Assembly: GCA_033239525.1 (NCBI GenBank)
Contig: BSYO01000008.1
Location: forward strand, 11,094,150-11,158,149
Direction: 5' to 3'
Source of the DNA: Nepenthes gracilis
Lineage: Eukaryota > Streptophyta > Magnoliopsida > Caryophyllales > Nepenthaceae
DNA: 64,000 nt
Shown: in pieces, positions 1 to 11,069 of the stretch
Layout: the number at the start of each line of letters is the position of its first letter
How positions within the stretch are numbered: position 1 is the first letter of the stretch
Made by a program: the position numbers and the translations under genes
Notes under the pieces: model-generated
Seen by the model: only the letters and a program-made list of their open reading frames with translations
Database searches by the model: none
What the model was told of the DNA's origin: nothing

Positions 1-641
1 GTGTGTGTATTCCCTCCGGTTTGATTCTTGTACATGTCTTGGAGGGTGTTTATGATTACATTTCTTGAAATGTTGGCTAACTCTTCTTTGTTGTTGTCTC
101 TTTTCGAGATGAGAACACTTAGGCGACGTTGGATAGATAGAGCAAGGAGAGAGAGGCTTGCTTGATGAGATTGGGCCGGGCGGCGGGTGTGCGAAAGCTT
201 TGGACTCGAGTTGGATCGGATTTTGAGCACCACTTAGAGTTGGGCGTGGCTCATTATTGTTATTGTTTTATGGTTTTGTTATGTTTCCGCATTTATGATG
301 ATTTAGTATGCTTCCGTGTCTGTATTGATGTTAGGAGTTTTGTTTCATTTAGACGGCATCTCTCTAGATCCAGTATAGTAGATGGAGTACTGTATTGGAG
401 CCATGGATGATATGGCCGATGTGTGATCCTGTGTGGCGTGTTGTAGGCTTTGAGTTAAGCCTTTTGATTAGATGTGTGCTTGGATAGAATGATATTTAAG
501 CAGGTTGTATTTCGGTTTTCGTCCAGTTGCAGAGGAAACTCTGCCGGATTTTCTGTAGAGTCTATAGGTTAATTATGGACTCTAGGGTGTGTTTAGACAT
601 TGACGGAGATTATTCAATGGAGAATAATCCGTTCCGTCACA
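1..641 (+). repeat. 5' LTR of E1 (3' portion only)
   Basis: Aligns nearly base for base with 6277-6919 and ends in the same CGTCACA before the primer-binding site. By comparison with the complete 3' LTR, about 2.18 kb of this LTR lies to the left of the window. Differences from the 3' copy are scattered substitutions and short indels, so the insertion is not very recent. Confidence 0.9.
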
Positions 642-643
642 GT

Positions 644-654
644 TGGTATCAGAG
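644..654 (+). other. Primer-binding site of E1 (initiator Met tRNA type)
   Basis: TGGTATCAGAG begins two bases after the 5' LTR end. It is complementary to the 3' end of plant initiator methionine tRNA, the usual primer of Ty3/gypsy chromoviruses and many copia elements. Confidence 0.9.
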
Positions 655-3600
655 AATAAGAGAGATGCCTAGGTTTGATCTGAATCATATGCGGAAGCTT
701 AGGTTTGATTAAGATTGATCGATTAAGTGAATAAAGGCCTGTGAGGACTGAGTTAGTCCAGGTAGTTTTGGTTACCCCAGTCCTAGAACTTAGACTAGAG
801 CGCTAAGTTAGAAGTTGTGACTGAATTCGGATGGCTAGCCTACACGTCCTAGCTTGTGTTCTAGTAGTGGCTTGATCCGAATTGCTTCGGTTTCAAGAAA
901 ATATTAGTAGCGGCTCCTGAATGGGGACTACTAGTATTGGGTTGCCGACTGTAGGTCGAGAGAAAGAATGGTGTGTTGGGACACCTAAGTGTCCCGAATT
1001 TGACTAGTATCGATTGGGACCTTGGACCGATCGGGGTTGATTCGAGGCCTTGGATAATTAATCTCGGTTTGAGGTTTAAGTTTGATCGGTTCTTGGTTGA
1101 AGTGCTTGGATCGGTGCCTTGCTTCGAAGGGTTGCTAGACCAACCTAGGAAGCGTGATGAATTGGGTGGAGTTAAGTTTGGGCATATGAAGCTCTAGGTT
1201 GGAAATTCATGAAGTGTCTAGACTTGTGGGCAGTCTAGATCTTTAAGATTGAGATGTGGATTTTGAGGTTGAAGATATCGTTGTGGTGTCCCCATGTCTG
1301 ATAGAAGACACGGCGTGTTGCCCCAGAATGGATAGGAAGTGAAGTCGACCTTGGGTGGTTGACGTGAGAAAGATCTTGGGTCTCGAGGATTAAGAAATAT
1401 GCTCCCATGCATTATGGAAGCTTCTTGAATTGATTTCGTGTCAATGAGACTCTTGGGAGTATGTCTCAATAGTGGATAGTCAGATCGCGAGATCTAAGGA
1501 TGCCTTTAGTCACGGACAGGTAGAGAGAAGGGTCAGTGTTTGTATCAGGATCCTATGATATGAACCCGAGTGTTAATGTCGCCTGTCGTGGCAGGAGGAG
1601 AGCTTCTTGGGTTTAATATTGCGATCTGATGTTATTTTGAACCATGTTGGGATTGTGGTTGAGATTGTGTAACTGGGAGAATCTAGACTTGGCAGTGATG
1701 TCAAGGGCGACTTAGTATTCGGAAGGGCAAAGGAAATATGGCAGCAGCTATTCATGGATGAATCTTGGACGGATGCCTTTCCGAAGAGATTTTGGAAACT
1801 AGGATCTAAGTTATAGATAGTACGGGTGTTGGATTGAGAATGGTTGTATCCTCTGATCTTGGAATGAGGAAATCCAGCACCGTAGGATCAGAGCTCGGCG
1901 GTGATGGTGCATGCGGAAATATGTGGATTGCCGAGATTGGAAATGAAATTTCTCAATTGTGATGTCACAGCACTTGCTTCTTGGGGACCCTGAGTACGTT
2001 TATGGTTTTGTGATTCGCGGGATTAAGGATCTAAGTCCGATACAAGTGGTATCGAGGTTGTGATATCCTTGGAGCTTGTGAATATGATTGGTTGGGTTAA
2101 CTTGAATCGTCTTGTGGTGTCCATCTTGTTGTGACGTTTAAAGGTTTCGGTCAGTAAGTTATCGGGTTGATCTGAATAGTGTGCCTGATAATTGACTCGT
2201 TCGATTTTGGGTATGAACTTGGGATAGTTAAAGTGTTAAGTCGTAATCTGATCTTAATAGTAGTTCGGTGGACGAACTACAGTGCTAATATGGTCGGGTT
2301 GGTAAAAGATAACATCCGACAATCAGGTTATGGGATTTGAAGCATGAGTTTGAATTGATCGAGGTATCAAGAAATTGATATCGTCTTTCTTGTAAATCAA
2401 TTGATCAAGGATGATATCGAAAGGGAAGATTCGGTCGAGTTATCTTATGATCGGTAATTCGAGGTCATATCGAATCGACGTTAATCGTTGAGGATTTTAA
2501 GTAGGGCCGTAGAAGTATCGGCTTTGGTATCATGGTCGAATATTTCAGAACCCTCGAGGTAAATAGATGGACCGATAGGGTGGTTCACGAATTTCAAAAT
2601 TGGCTAGGAGACTAATGATTGGATGATCAGGCTTTGCGGATGGATGGGCAAAGTCCGTGAGCCGTCGTGAAGGCTTGATGAATTCTAAAGATCGATCTGG
2701 GTCCGTAATGGGACCGTTGTGGATCAATAGGAGTTGTAGCCCCGGCGATGCTCCGGGTCGAGGATACTGATTCTTTCGTAAGTTCGGGAAACGCCGTTTG
2801 GGTTTTGTAGAATCGATGGCGTTTCATAAAGTTTTATGGGATGATCTTTGACCATGTACGGGTGATGTTAAGGTAGCTTCATGTGATAATCGAGAATTCA
2901 AGATATTGATGGTGTGTGCAATCGCTTAAGGATTGAATCACGAATTATGGATAGTTGATAATTCGCATGTCCCATTGAGAAAGGAATGTGAATTTAGTTA
3001 AGAAAATGCCTTCCTAAGCTCGTGGCTTTATGATTGCATGATTTTGAGGACTTAGGATTTTGAGCGTGGCTGGTTAAGGAGGCCAATTTGTGTTGTTGAA
3101 GTGTGCAATCATCTTGAAACTAATCGGATAGGGTGATTGATGTTCGTGACATTTGGGTTGACCCCTAATGGGTCCGATGAGTTCTCGTGGAAAGTAATAT
3201 CTTTGAGATAAGTGGGGGAGGAGTTCAGGATTAGTGTTACCCCCATGTGTATGTCAGAAATTGGTCATTGAGGTTTTCTTTTGAAAACTCAGGAGTATTG
3301 TCTTCGGAGATAGGAAGATGATCATATGGCCTTGCATGTGGTCAGATTTGTTTAAAGGTTGAGAAAGCGAACATCGGTGTCTTCCTTGCGAAGGCGGGCA
3401 TCAATGTTGGAAATTGATGTTGCGAGTTTTGGACTCGTATGTCTTTGAAGTTTCATAGAAGATGCTGAAGATGAATCGCTAGTAAGTCCAGTTGATTGGG
3501 TGAGAAAATGTCGTGATCTTGCTGGAAGATAGAATCGTATTCGGTTTTGGTCAGTTGGCTTGTTGATGTGCCACGGGATATTGAGGTTACTAAGTGATCG

Positions 3601-4081
3601 GAATTGAAGGTCTTGTCAACTTTTTGGGAGATTGTTATGGTTGTGCTGTAATTTAATGATTTGAGGATTGATCAGATTGCACAGAGTAAGCGTTGTGGGC
3701 CCGTGGCCCAGAGATTTCTTTATAAGGTTGAGGTCTCGGTGACCGATTTCTTTCGAGGCTTGGAATGAATTGAAGGAAAAGTCCATTGGCCCGTTCGAAG
3801 TGTCGGTTTGGGTTGGGAGATATCTGGCATGATTGTTGGTCACTTTTGGAATTTGGAGGATCGTTATGAGGTCTTCCTTGTATCGATGGATGAGAGAATT
3901 GATAAGTGACTAGATTGGGTCGTTTTGAAAAGCTAAGGACTCGTTTTATGACGAGAACTAGGACGATTCCAATGCTTGAGGTTCTAAGATAGGCGTTGTC
4001 CGAGGATGATTTCAGTCTTTGTGGAGTTCACCTCAGATTTCGGAGTTTGATGCTCGTTAAATTTCGAGGACGAAATTTTAT
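655..4081 (+). other. Internal region of E1, essentially non-coding
   Basis: No open frame longer than about 90 codons and no recognisable gag, protease, RT or integrase motif. Several stretches align with the internal region of E2: the segment after the PBS, a segment near 2050-2380 that matches about 60590-60790, and a segment near 3210-3330 that matches about 61880-61990. Sequence near 1085-1120 resembles the start of the E2 gag remnant, but the rest of gag is absent. The shared layout suggests a family that lost its genes before both copies inserted. Confidence 0.7.
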
Positions 4082-4095
4082 AAGTGGGGGAGAGT
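4082..4095 (+). other. Polypurine tract of E1
   Basis: AAGTGGGGGAGAGT lies directly before the TG of the 3' LTR and would prime plus-strand synthesis. It is the same sequence that precedes the 3' LTR of E2. The bases before it resemble the terminal codons of Tekay-like polyproteins. Confidence 0.85.
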
Positions 4096-6919
4096 TGTGA
4101 GGTTCCGGATTTGTGAACCCGATAATTAAGAGGTGATTAGTATGTTAATGATCAATACTAATCTTATGGGATGATTAAGGTTTGGTATCGGAAGAAAAAT
4201 CGGGAAATTATTTTGGTCCGGGTCTTTGAGCCTTTGCCGGCGTGAGCTTGCGCTGCTGGGCCCTCGAGCCGAGGCTCGAGCGGTGAAAGCAGGACCGACC
4301 GTGGGCTGGCAGCTGCCCCCGGCCGAGGGGCGCTTCAGCCGTGGCCGCCGTGGCCTGGCCGCTCGTTGGCCGCTCGCCGGCCGCTCGAGCGGCAGCGCGT
4401 ATAAAACGCCTTAGCGCCCTTACGTCTTCTCTCATTTTTTCGCACGGGCCGAGGGTTTTGGCGAGAGAGAGGCGCGACTAGAGAGAGTAGAAGGGAGATC
4501 GAGCAGGAGTCCGATTCCGCCAAAGTCGGTATAAAGGTGAAAGCACGCGTCGAGGCAAGTGTTCTCATACCCACTTCTCATTCTCTTTCGATGTTTTGTG
4601 TATTTTGTTGGGTATTTTGTGTCGATACCCACGGGGAATGTTAGGATATTGAAAACCCATGCCTTGAGGTCCATGAAAATGTGGTTAGTTGTCCGATTCG
4701 TGTCCGATTCGCCCGGTGGGTTTTACGAAACCTAACCTACGGGATTTTGGGGTTTCCCATTTCCCGGCCTCGTATCATGAAATTGACCTCAAAATTGGAG
4801 TGCCCACGTCCCAATGATGTATATATATCGGCGCGGTCGATCTCGCACATTGGACCCGTTCGCGGCGTCCGGCCCTCTAAAGGGGCTGTTACTGTTCACC
4901 TGAGCCGGAAGGTGATAATGCGGCGTTGTCACCTTCGTAAAATGATGATGTGATCCTAGAATCGAATACCCGTACCCCAATTGTATGTATATATATCGAC
5001 CGGATGCGAATCCCGTAGATTTGACTTTGTTAAGTAGCATCCGGAAGCCTTGAAAGAATTCCGTGTCGTTAACCCGAAAGTGAATGGGAAGTTGCATACT
5101 TCCACCCTCGTGATAAGTTAAATCGAACCCAAATGTGTAATATCGTGTACAAAGATGTACGTACGAATCCACCGGATGTCCGATTTTCAAGTATTAAACC
5201 GTGTGCGGCGTCCGGGTGTTCAAAGAGAAATCTGATAATGTTCACCCAAAAACGAAACGAGAAATGCAAAGTGAAATGTGATCCTAATTGTAATGAAAGA
5301 ACGTTTAAATTATTAAACGTAAATGTAAACCCCGAATGTGAATCCGTGTGACGGAGGCAAAGGAATGAGTCTCGGAGGTTCCAAAAGGACTTGTGATCAC
5401 TCGAGGTATGAGAATTTGATCTCTCTTGTGAACTTGGGATGGTTGTTGTGGATTAAAGGGAACCTGATCCGTAGAAAGTGGAATTGAACTTGTGATGACT
5501 TGTTGCGATTAAGGGAATTGAGTCCCATTGGTTGTCGAGAACCGTGGCGTGAATGGAAGGGAGTCACATTGTGCTTATGATGTTGTAATCTCCTGGATGG
5601 AGATGTGATTGATGATGTAATCTCCCGGTTGGAGATGATTGTGATGGGAATGAGGTTTTCCCAGGATATGATTGTATAGCAAATGTGGGTTTTCCTCTCC
5701 AAGTGTCGAACCTAACCTTGAAACTAGGACCCTGAGTCATATGGGTAGTATTCTTTAGTGTACCATGTCCATCGTGGTGGGAACCCGAGGGATACTTGGC
5801 CACGTATTACCGCTCTGTGAGCGGGTGATGTACGTGGTACGCTTTAGGAAACTCTGTGGAAGAACGAGGATTGCCACGGACCCGGGGTGTGGGCTGTGTC
5901 GGCTACATATTGAGATGTAGTGGGTGGAGATGATTGTTGCATGGATGCAACCGAGGGTGCGTGTGCTACCACCGCCAGAAGTAGTAGCCGTGGCTTTAGA
6001 ATGTGTAGCGAACACATTCTGTCCTCGTTCTCTCGCATCGTTGGTTAGTACGATCTACTGGCAAAGTCATAAAGATGATATAATAATGAAAATGAATAAT
6101 GTCCAATCGATGGACCCGTGAATCAAGTGATTCAAGATAGAACCGTGAAACTGTAATGAGAACCGTGAGAATCTTGTGAATCCAAATGATGACCAATCAG
6201 TGTAATCGTGAGAATGGTAGGGATCGAGTGATTCCAGTTGCTTTCTATTCCCTGTCCTGTTCCTTGATTGTGGAGAGTGTGTGTATTCCCTCCGGTTTCA
6301 ATTCTTGTACATGTCTTGGAGGGGTGTTTATGATTACATTTGCTGAGCTGTTGGCTCACTCTTGCTGTTGTTGTCTCTTTTTCAGATGAGAACACTTAGC
6401 TGACGTTGGATAGATAGAGCAAGGAGAGAGGCTTGCTTGATGAGATTGGGCGGACGGCGGGTTCGCGAAAGCTTTGGACTCGAGTTAGATCGGATTTTGA
6501 GCAGCCACTTAGAGTTGGGCGTGGCTCATTATTATTGTTTTTTATGGTTTTGTTATGTTTCCCGCATTTATGATGATTTAGTATGCTTCCAGTATGCTGT
6601 ATTGATGTTAGGAGTTTTATTTCATTTAGACGGCATCTCTCTCTAGATCCGGTATAGTAGATGGAGTCTTGTGTTGGAGCCATGGATGATATGGCCGATG
6701 TGTGATCTTTGTGTGGCGTGTTGTAGGCTTTGAGTTAAGCCTTTTGATTAGATGTGTGCTTGGATAGAATGATATTTAGCGGGTTGTATTTCGGTTTTCG
6801 TCCGGTTGCGGAGGAAACTCTGCTGGATTCTCTCAGAGTCTATAGGTTAATTATGGACTCTAGGGTGTGTTTAGACATTGACGGAGATTATTCAATGGAG
6901 AATAATCCGTTCCGTCACA
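4096..6919 (+). repeat. 3' LTR of E1 (2824 bp)
   Basis: Starts TGTGAGG after the polypurine tract and ends CGTCACA, the same end as the 5' LTR. A GC-rich promoter segment (about 4220-4420) contains GCTCGAGC-type motifs also seen in E2 and in the 6920-7729 LTR. Open frames inside it on either strand are not genes. Confidence 0.88.
4400..4406 (+). promoter_or_regulatory. LTR TATA box of E1
   Basis: TATAAAA in a GC-rich context about 305 bases into the LTR, followed by a CT-rich stretch typical of a plant transcription start. The same arrangement appears in both E2 LTRs. Confidence 0.7.
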
Positions 6920-7729
6920 GTCTAGTCCCAAATTATGCTAAAGCCCCAAACATCCATGGGTTTTATGTCCGGCGGGGGGTTAGGGTTTACGTTTCCTGAA
7001 ACCTTACTTAAACTATAAATTTGGACTCCAAATTAACATATATGCATGCTTAGGTCTTAAAAATCATAAAATATAAATCTAATCGGGTATTGGAATGAGG
7101 ACACCGGAAGAAAATAAGATAAAAGTGTATGAAAACGAAAGAAATGAGTATGAGTGTACTTGCCTCGTTCCTATTTATCACCTTTTTAACTGACTCTCGG
7201 ACGGATCGAACTCGTGGGCTTTTATCTACTCATTTCTCTCTCTTGTTCATCGCTCTCTCTCTATCATAGAAGCGTCTGGAAAGATGGCCAAAATCAGACC
7301 CGTGCGCATTTAAATACCTAGACTAGTGCTCGAACTTAAGTGGCACTCGAGCGCTACTCAAGCGCGGGTCAAGTTTGCAGTAAGCCTACTTCGTATTTTC
7401 ATCGTCTGAGACCCGTTTTGACCATTCTAACCCAAATTTTCACATCCTTGAACTCTAATTTTGATTATATAATCTAAATAAGTCATGATTATTATAATTT
7501 AAAATCTGAAATCTTATTTACGAATTAATATTTCTCGATTTACAACTTCGGTTCCCAATTTACCAATTCTTGATCTTTGGGCTTTTTGATCTAATTCCTC
7601 CCATACCCTTTGACCTTAATTCACCTATTTTAACTTAAATACTCATATTCTATCATATTTTAGGAATCGGCATCCCTACGGAGCCGAACTTCCTCCTAAT
7701 TATCATATTTTGGGATTCGGGTCGTTACA
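6920..7729 (-). repeat. Truncated minus-strand gypsy LTR
   Basis: Read on the minus strand it starts TGTAACGACC at 7729 and continues about 810 bases before stopping exactly at the right end of E1. It has the LTR architecture of E1 and E2: GCTCGAGTGCC-type motifs, a TATTTAAAT TATA-like box near 7308-7316, then a purine-rich leader. The rest of this LTR is expected to the left of E1, beyond the window, if E1 inserted into it. Confidence 0.7.
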
Positions 7730-8962
7730 AGAATCCTCAAGTCCAGATCCAGACGAAGGTAGCAAATACTGCAGAGGCAGTGCCTAAAAGAAGAGCGGCA
7801 TCCCAAATCCCAGAGGGGAAAGAGATGCCCGAAGCGTCCAGTAGCTCAGGTGTTGAAGCTTCTAGGTGAAGCCCCTCCTCAACAGCCATGGCCTCTAGAC
7901 CATTTAAAATTATTCTGTCGATCGACTAATTGTTATCAATGCCCTCCTCAGTCAAAGCAACGGGGGGTGTGAAGACTCATACCTCAGGCAATGAAGGGAC
8001 CAAGATCGAGATCCAATACTCGGCTAAGAAGGGGGCATCATTTGGCTCACCCAATCCACTAGTCGAGCGGTCATTTATTTCAATAGTAGTAGAATCAACA
8101 AGGAGCTCATCGCCCTCAACTTTTCCGGTCACTTCCTCAAAAATTGGATCAACCGAAGAAGAATGAGTGGAATCTAGCCTCCATGACGATTTGCAAGAAA
8201 TCAAAGGAGACACCTCTTTACAAGCCTCATTGATAGCCCGATTGTACTCAGAATAGGCGGGAGAGGGAGGGACTGTCCTACCCCCTGTCCACTTAAGAGA
8301 ATCCTGGATAAACAGATCTCCTAGTTTTCTCTTGGGCCAATGGAACAGCATAGTGGTGACATCATTTCCTTCAATCCTCACCTCCCATTGAGCTTCAGTG
8401 AGAGCCTTTTTGGTGAGGCAATGACTCGTACGGCGTAGAATAACGGCATTCTCCTCAACAAGCCTTGTTAGAGGTTGAGCCATTCGACACTCCCTCTCAA
8501 GGACATCACCAAACAATCCTTCTAACCCTTGATTGAGTTTAGATTACCCCCGCTTATTTTGAAATCCTTGGAAGGAGTAAGGGAAAACCAGTCTGTATCC
8601 TAGTTGAACTAGAAAATTACCTTCATTACCCAGGCATCCAGTAGAAGCTTCTTGAAATGAAAAAAGACACACAAAGAAATCAAATATCGCACAGTATTAG
8701 GATGAAGGCAAGCTAAGCAACCTCCAAAACCACCAAGATCTCATATAGCACCTTCACGAATGGAAGACGAAGGCCTACTTTTAGATGGACCTCGTAGATG
8801 GTGACAAATCCTAACCAGAGAGCACAAGCCCAATCTTCATCCTTGATCATCACATACGGAATGGCACGAGAAATACTATACATATGATAGAGAGTGTCCA
8901 CTTCCTTGCCCGTGAGAACAAACTAGATCGTGGCGATGCTCTGGGGAGTAGTTTGAGAAGCC
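7730..8962 (-). pseudogene. Degenerate gypsy-associated ORF (Transposase_28 / Tat antisense-ORF type)
   Basis: A minus-strand reading starts MASQTTPQS at 8962 and is broken by a stop after 13 codons. It then continues through an IYEVHLKVGLRLPF motif (about 8740-8790). This resembles the plant 'putative gypsy type transposon' family (PF04195), which is carried antisense to pol in Tat-lineage retrotransposons. A second open stretch (7977-8516) continues in the same orientation without a known domain. The homologous gene at 18056-20022 starts MASD and has the matching IHLKVGL motif. A TATTTAAAT box lies upstream near 9045-9053. The 3' end stops at the neighbouring LTR. The identification is by motif only. 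Confidence 0.6.
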
Positions 8963-9059
8963 ATTGAAACAAGAAATAAAGAAGGGAAAATTACGGTAGT
9001 GTGATTCAAAGAAGGAACAAGTGCAAAAGCGGCGGATAGCTAGAATTTAAATACAAAAG

Positions 9060-10964
9060 CGTTAACGGCGTAGTTCACGTGTGCCGAAAAGGTGCATCCC
9101 CATAATGGCCGCGGCATGTGCCTACACCATAGAGTGTTTTGGTGCATCTATTTCACTGTTCCAATAATGATGACTTGACACTACACCTCCCAACGTAGCC
9201 TACTAGTTGTTGACGGCCCTGATGCCTAGATAGGCGAGTTTGCAGTGCAGCGTGGGTTGTGGTGCCCAGGCACTTCACTTTCTAAGATAGAAAACTAGCA
9301 GCGTATAACTCTAATGAGCTCAAGACAAGTTTGATTAACTTTTATCCTGACCAAGTGTTCGAGATAAGTTATAATCAGTCGGATTGTCAGAAAATTGAGT
9401 TGTTAGTAGTCTGGGTTGTCATATTGTCAGAAGTTATGCAACAAAAAATAGTATTCAGGTGCTTCAACTATTCAAACCATACAAGAATATTGGATCCAAA
9501 CAATGAAGACAAAAATACTCAAAAAATTTCATTTATTAATTCATTTTATAAAGTACATCAAGTTTATAATAGCGAAAGTACAACTCAAAATGAAATAAAA
9601 AATATATGGTGCAGCGACCCGACTTAATAATCCAACTAATCTTCAAGGTGAACAAATGTATGAGGAAAGCTGATTTGTTGGCGCAACAACGTTGCCCACT
9701 AGGCCGCCATACTAGCAGAAAGAGCAAAAAAACCCTCCCAACAGGAATAGATACCAGCTCTCTAAAGAACCGTACATGTCCTTGGCTAGGAAGTAAACAA
9801 AAAAGAAGATTTCTCCCTCCAACTAGAGTCGAGAGTAAGGTTATAGAGGAGTAGAGTCTCTAAATCTGATAGGAAGAAAGGAACTTCTCCCAATAGAAGT
9901 ATGAGATGGCCCTCTTCACACTTGTGAAGGAATTACCCGACCAGCTAGGAGAAGAGAAAACCACCCCCCCAAAACTGGGACCTCCCTCCAATAATGAAGG
10001 CCTAATTTTAGGTTAGACATAAAAAAGAAAAACTAAGGTGGGTTCCCACATAAAAGAGGATAAATAAGACAAAATGCTAACGCCAGCCTTAGGCACTAGA
10101 GAAAAACTCCCTTTGACTTCAGTTTCTGATTACAAAGGCTCCACAATTGCTCTGAATGGCCTCAGTTCTCAACAGATAAGAGATGCTTTATGATGTAAGG
10201 AATAGAGAGCCCCTCTATTTATAGTCAAGAGGAGGAATTAACAAGCATTAAATCAAGAACATTGTGCATCCTAGTACCTAGCAGATAATCAAATCAAATC
10301 TTGCCAAAGAAGGCAAAGAATCTATATAGTACCTGGGGCAGAAGCGTGCGTGAGGATTTGCTGCCAGCGTTCCACCATAAATATGTTGGGAGTTAAAAAT
10401 TTAAATCTCCCGATATGGAAGCTAGTAATGGGTACGGCAACCCATAGGCTGGCCTAGAACTCGGTCTGCTGAAGGAAGATGAGCCCAAATAGCGCCGGCC
10501 CATTATGGAATCCTCCAAACTCAAGATCCAGAAAGCGCTACAGATGACCTAAATGGTTTGACCTGAAATCATCTAATAACAAACAGGTAATTATTGTTAA
10601 CTAGTGGACTGTCCTTACGGTTGTAGCTCCAACACAGCAGCTGACAAACTTTACAACTCAGTAGATGATTGCAGGCGACAACTACCTGAGCACAATCAGC
10701 AGGCACACTAGTTGCAAGCAAAAGCTGCACGTGCACTGCTCCACTAACTTGTAGAGCAATAATGCCTAGAGGTGGCTAAACTGACATCTCTTCTATAAAT
10801 ATCCCCTTTCCTCGATAGAAAAAGGGGATCGATCAATTGTCATCTGTCCAGAAGCAAAAGAGCTCCTAGACAAGCGAAAAGTTGCTCTCCGACGAGTGCA
10901 ACTCTTTTTCTTAGCCACTTTTTGATAAGCGCATCTCTCTCTCTTTTAGCCATTCTCCAGCAAG
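9060..10964. other. LTR-like debris without a gene
   Basis: No convincing coding region. The stretch contains two promoter-like points: a minus-strand CTATAAATAG near 10215-10224 and a plus-strand CTATAAAT near 10793-10800, each followed by CT- or GA-rich leader-like DNA. These suggest pieces of at least two old LTRs in opposite orientation, but no paired ends or target duplications were found. The plus-strand one is the host of the LINE insertion at 10979. The open frame at 9331-9627 is AT-rich and resembles nothing. Confidence 0.4.
10215..10224 (-). promoter_or_regulatory. TATA box of a probable old minus-strand LTR
   Basis: CTATAAATAG on the minus strand, followed downstream (lower coordinates) by a leader-like stretch. 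It is consistent with the promoter of a decayed LTR; no LTR pair supports it. Confidence 0.35.
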
Positions 10965-10978
10965 TGCAACTTTTTAAG
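10965..10978. repeat. Left target-site duplication of the LINE (14 bp)
   Basis: TGCAACTTTTTAAG, repeated without mismatch at 13481-13494 directly after the poly(A) tail. A long duplication of this kind is the hallmark of target-primed reverse transcription. Confidence 0.95.
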
Positions 10979-11069
10979 AGGTTTCTAGAGAGAGGCTCTC
11001 TCCCTTCTCTCTAGGTTTCAAAATTTCGAATTCGATTTTGCGTTGAGGTTTCCCTCGTCAGCGCCGGCC

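Larger units (their letters stand above)
1..6919 (+). mobile_element. E1: non-autonomous Ty3/gypsy LTR retrotransposon, 5' end cut by window edge
   Basis: A gypsy-type element defined by matching LTR ends. The last 641 bases of the 5' LTR (from position 1) match 6277-6919 of the 3' LTR. A primer-binding site follows the 5' LTR and a polypurine tract precedes the 3' LTR. The internal region (642-4095) is only about 3.45 kb, short for an autonomous gypsy element, and no RT, RNase H or integrase motif is readable in it. The tail of the internal region resembles the end of Tekay/Del-like chromovirus polyproteins, whose stop lies at the polypurine tract. The bases after the 3' LTR are GTCTA; the matching left duplication would lie outside the window. 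Confidence 0.85.

Noticed and set aside
4208..4674. Overlapping open frames in the GC-rich part of the E1 LTR
   Set aside because: They cover the LTR promoter and leader and are not conserved in E2.
9331..9854. Two overlapping open frames as host genes
   Set aside because: AT-rich, no recognisable domain, splice sites or codon pattern, and placed in LTR debris.
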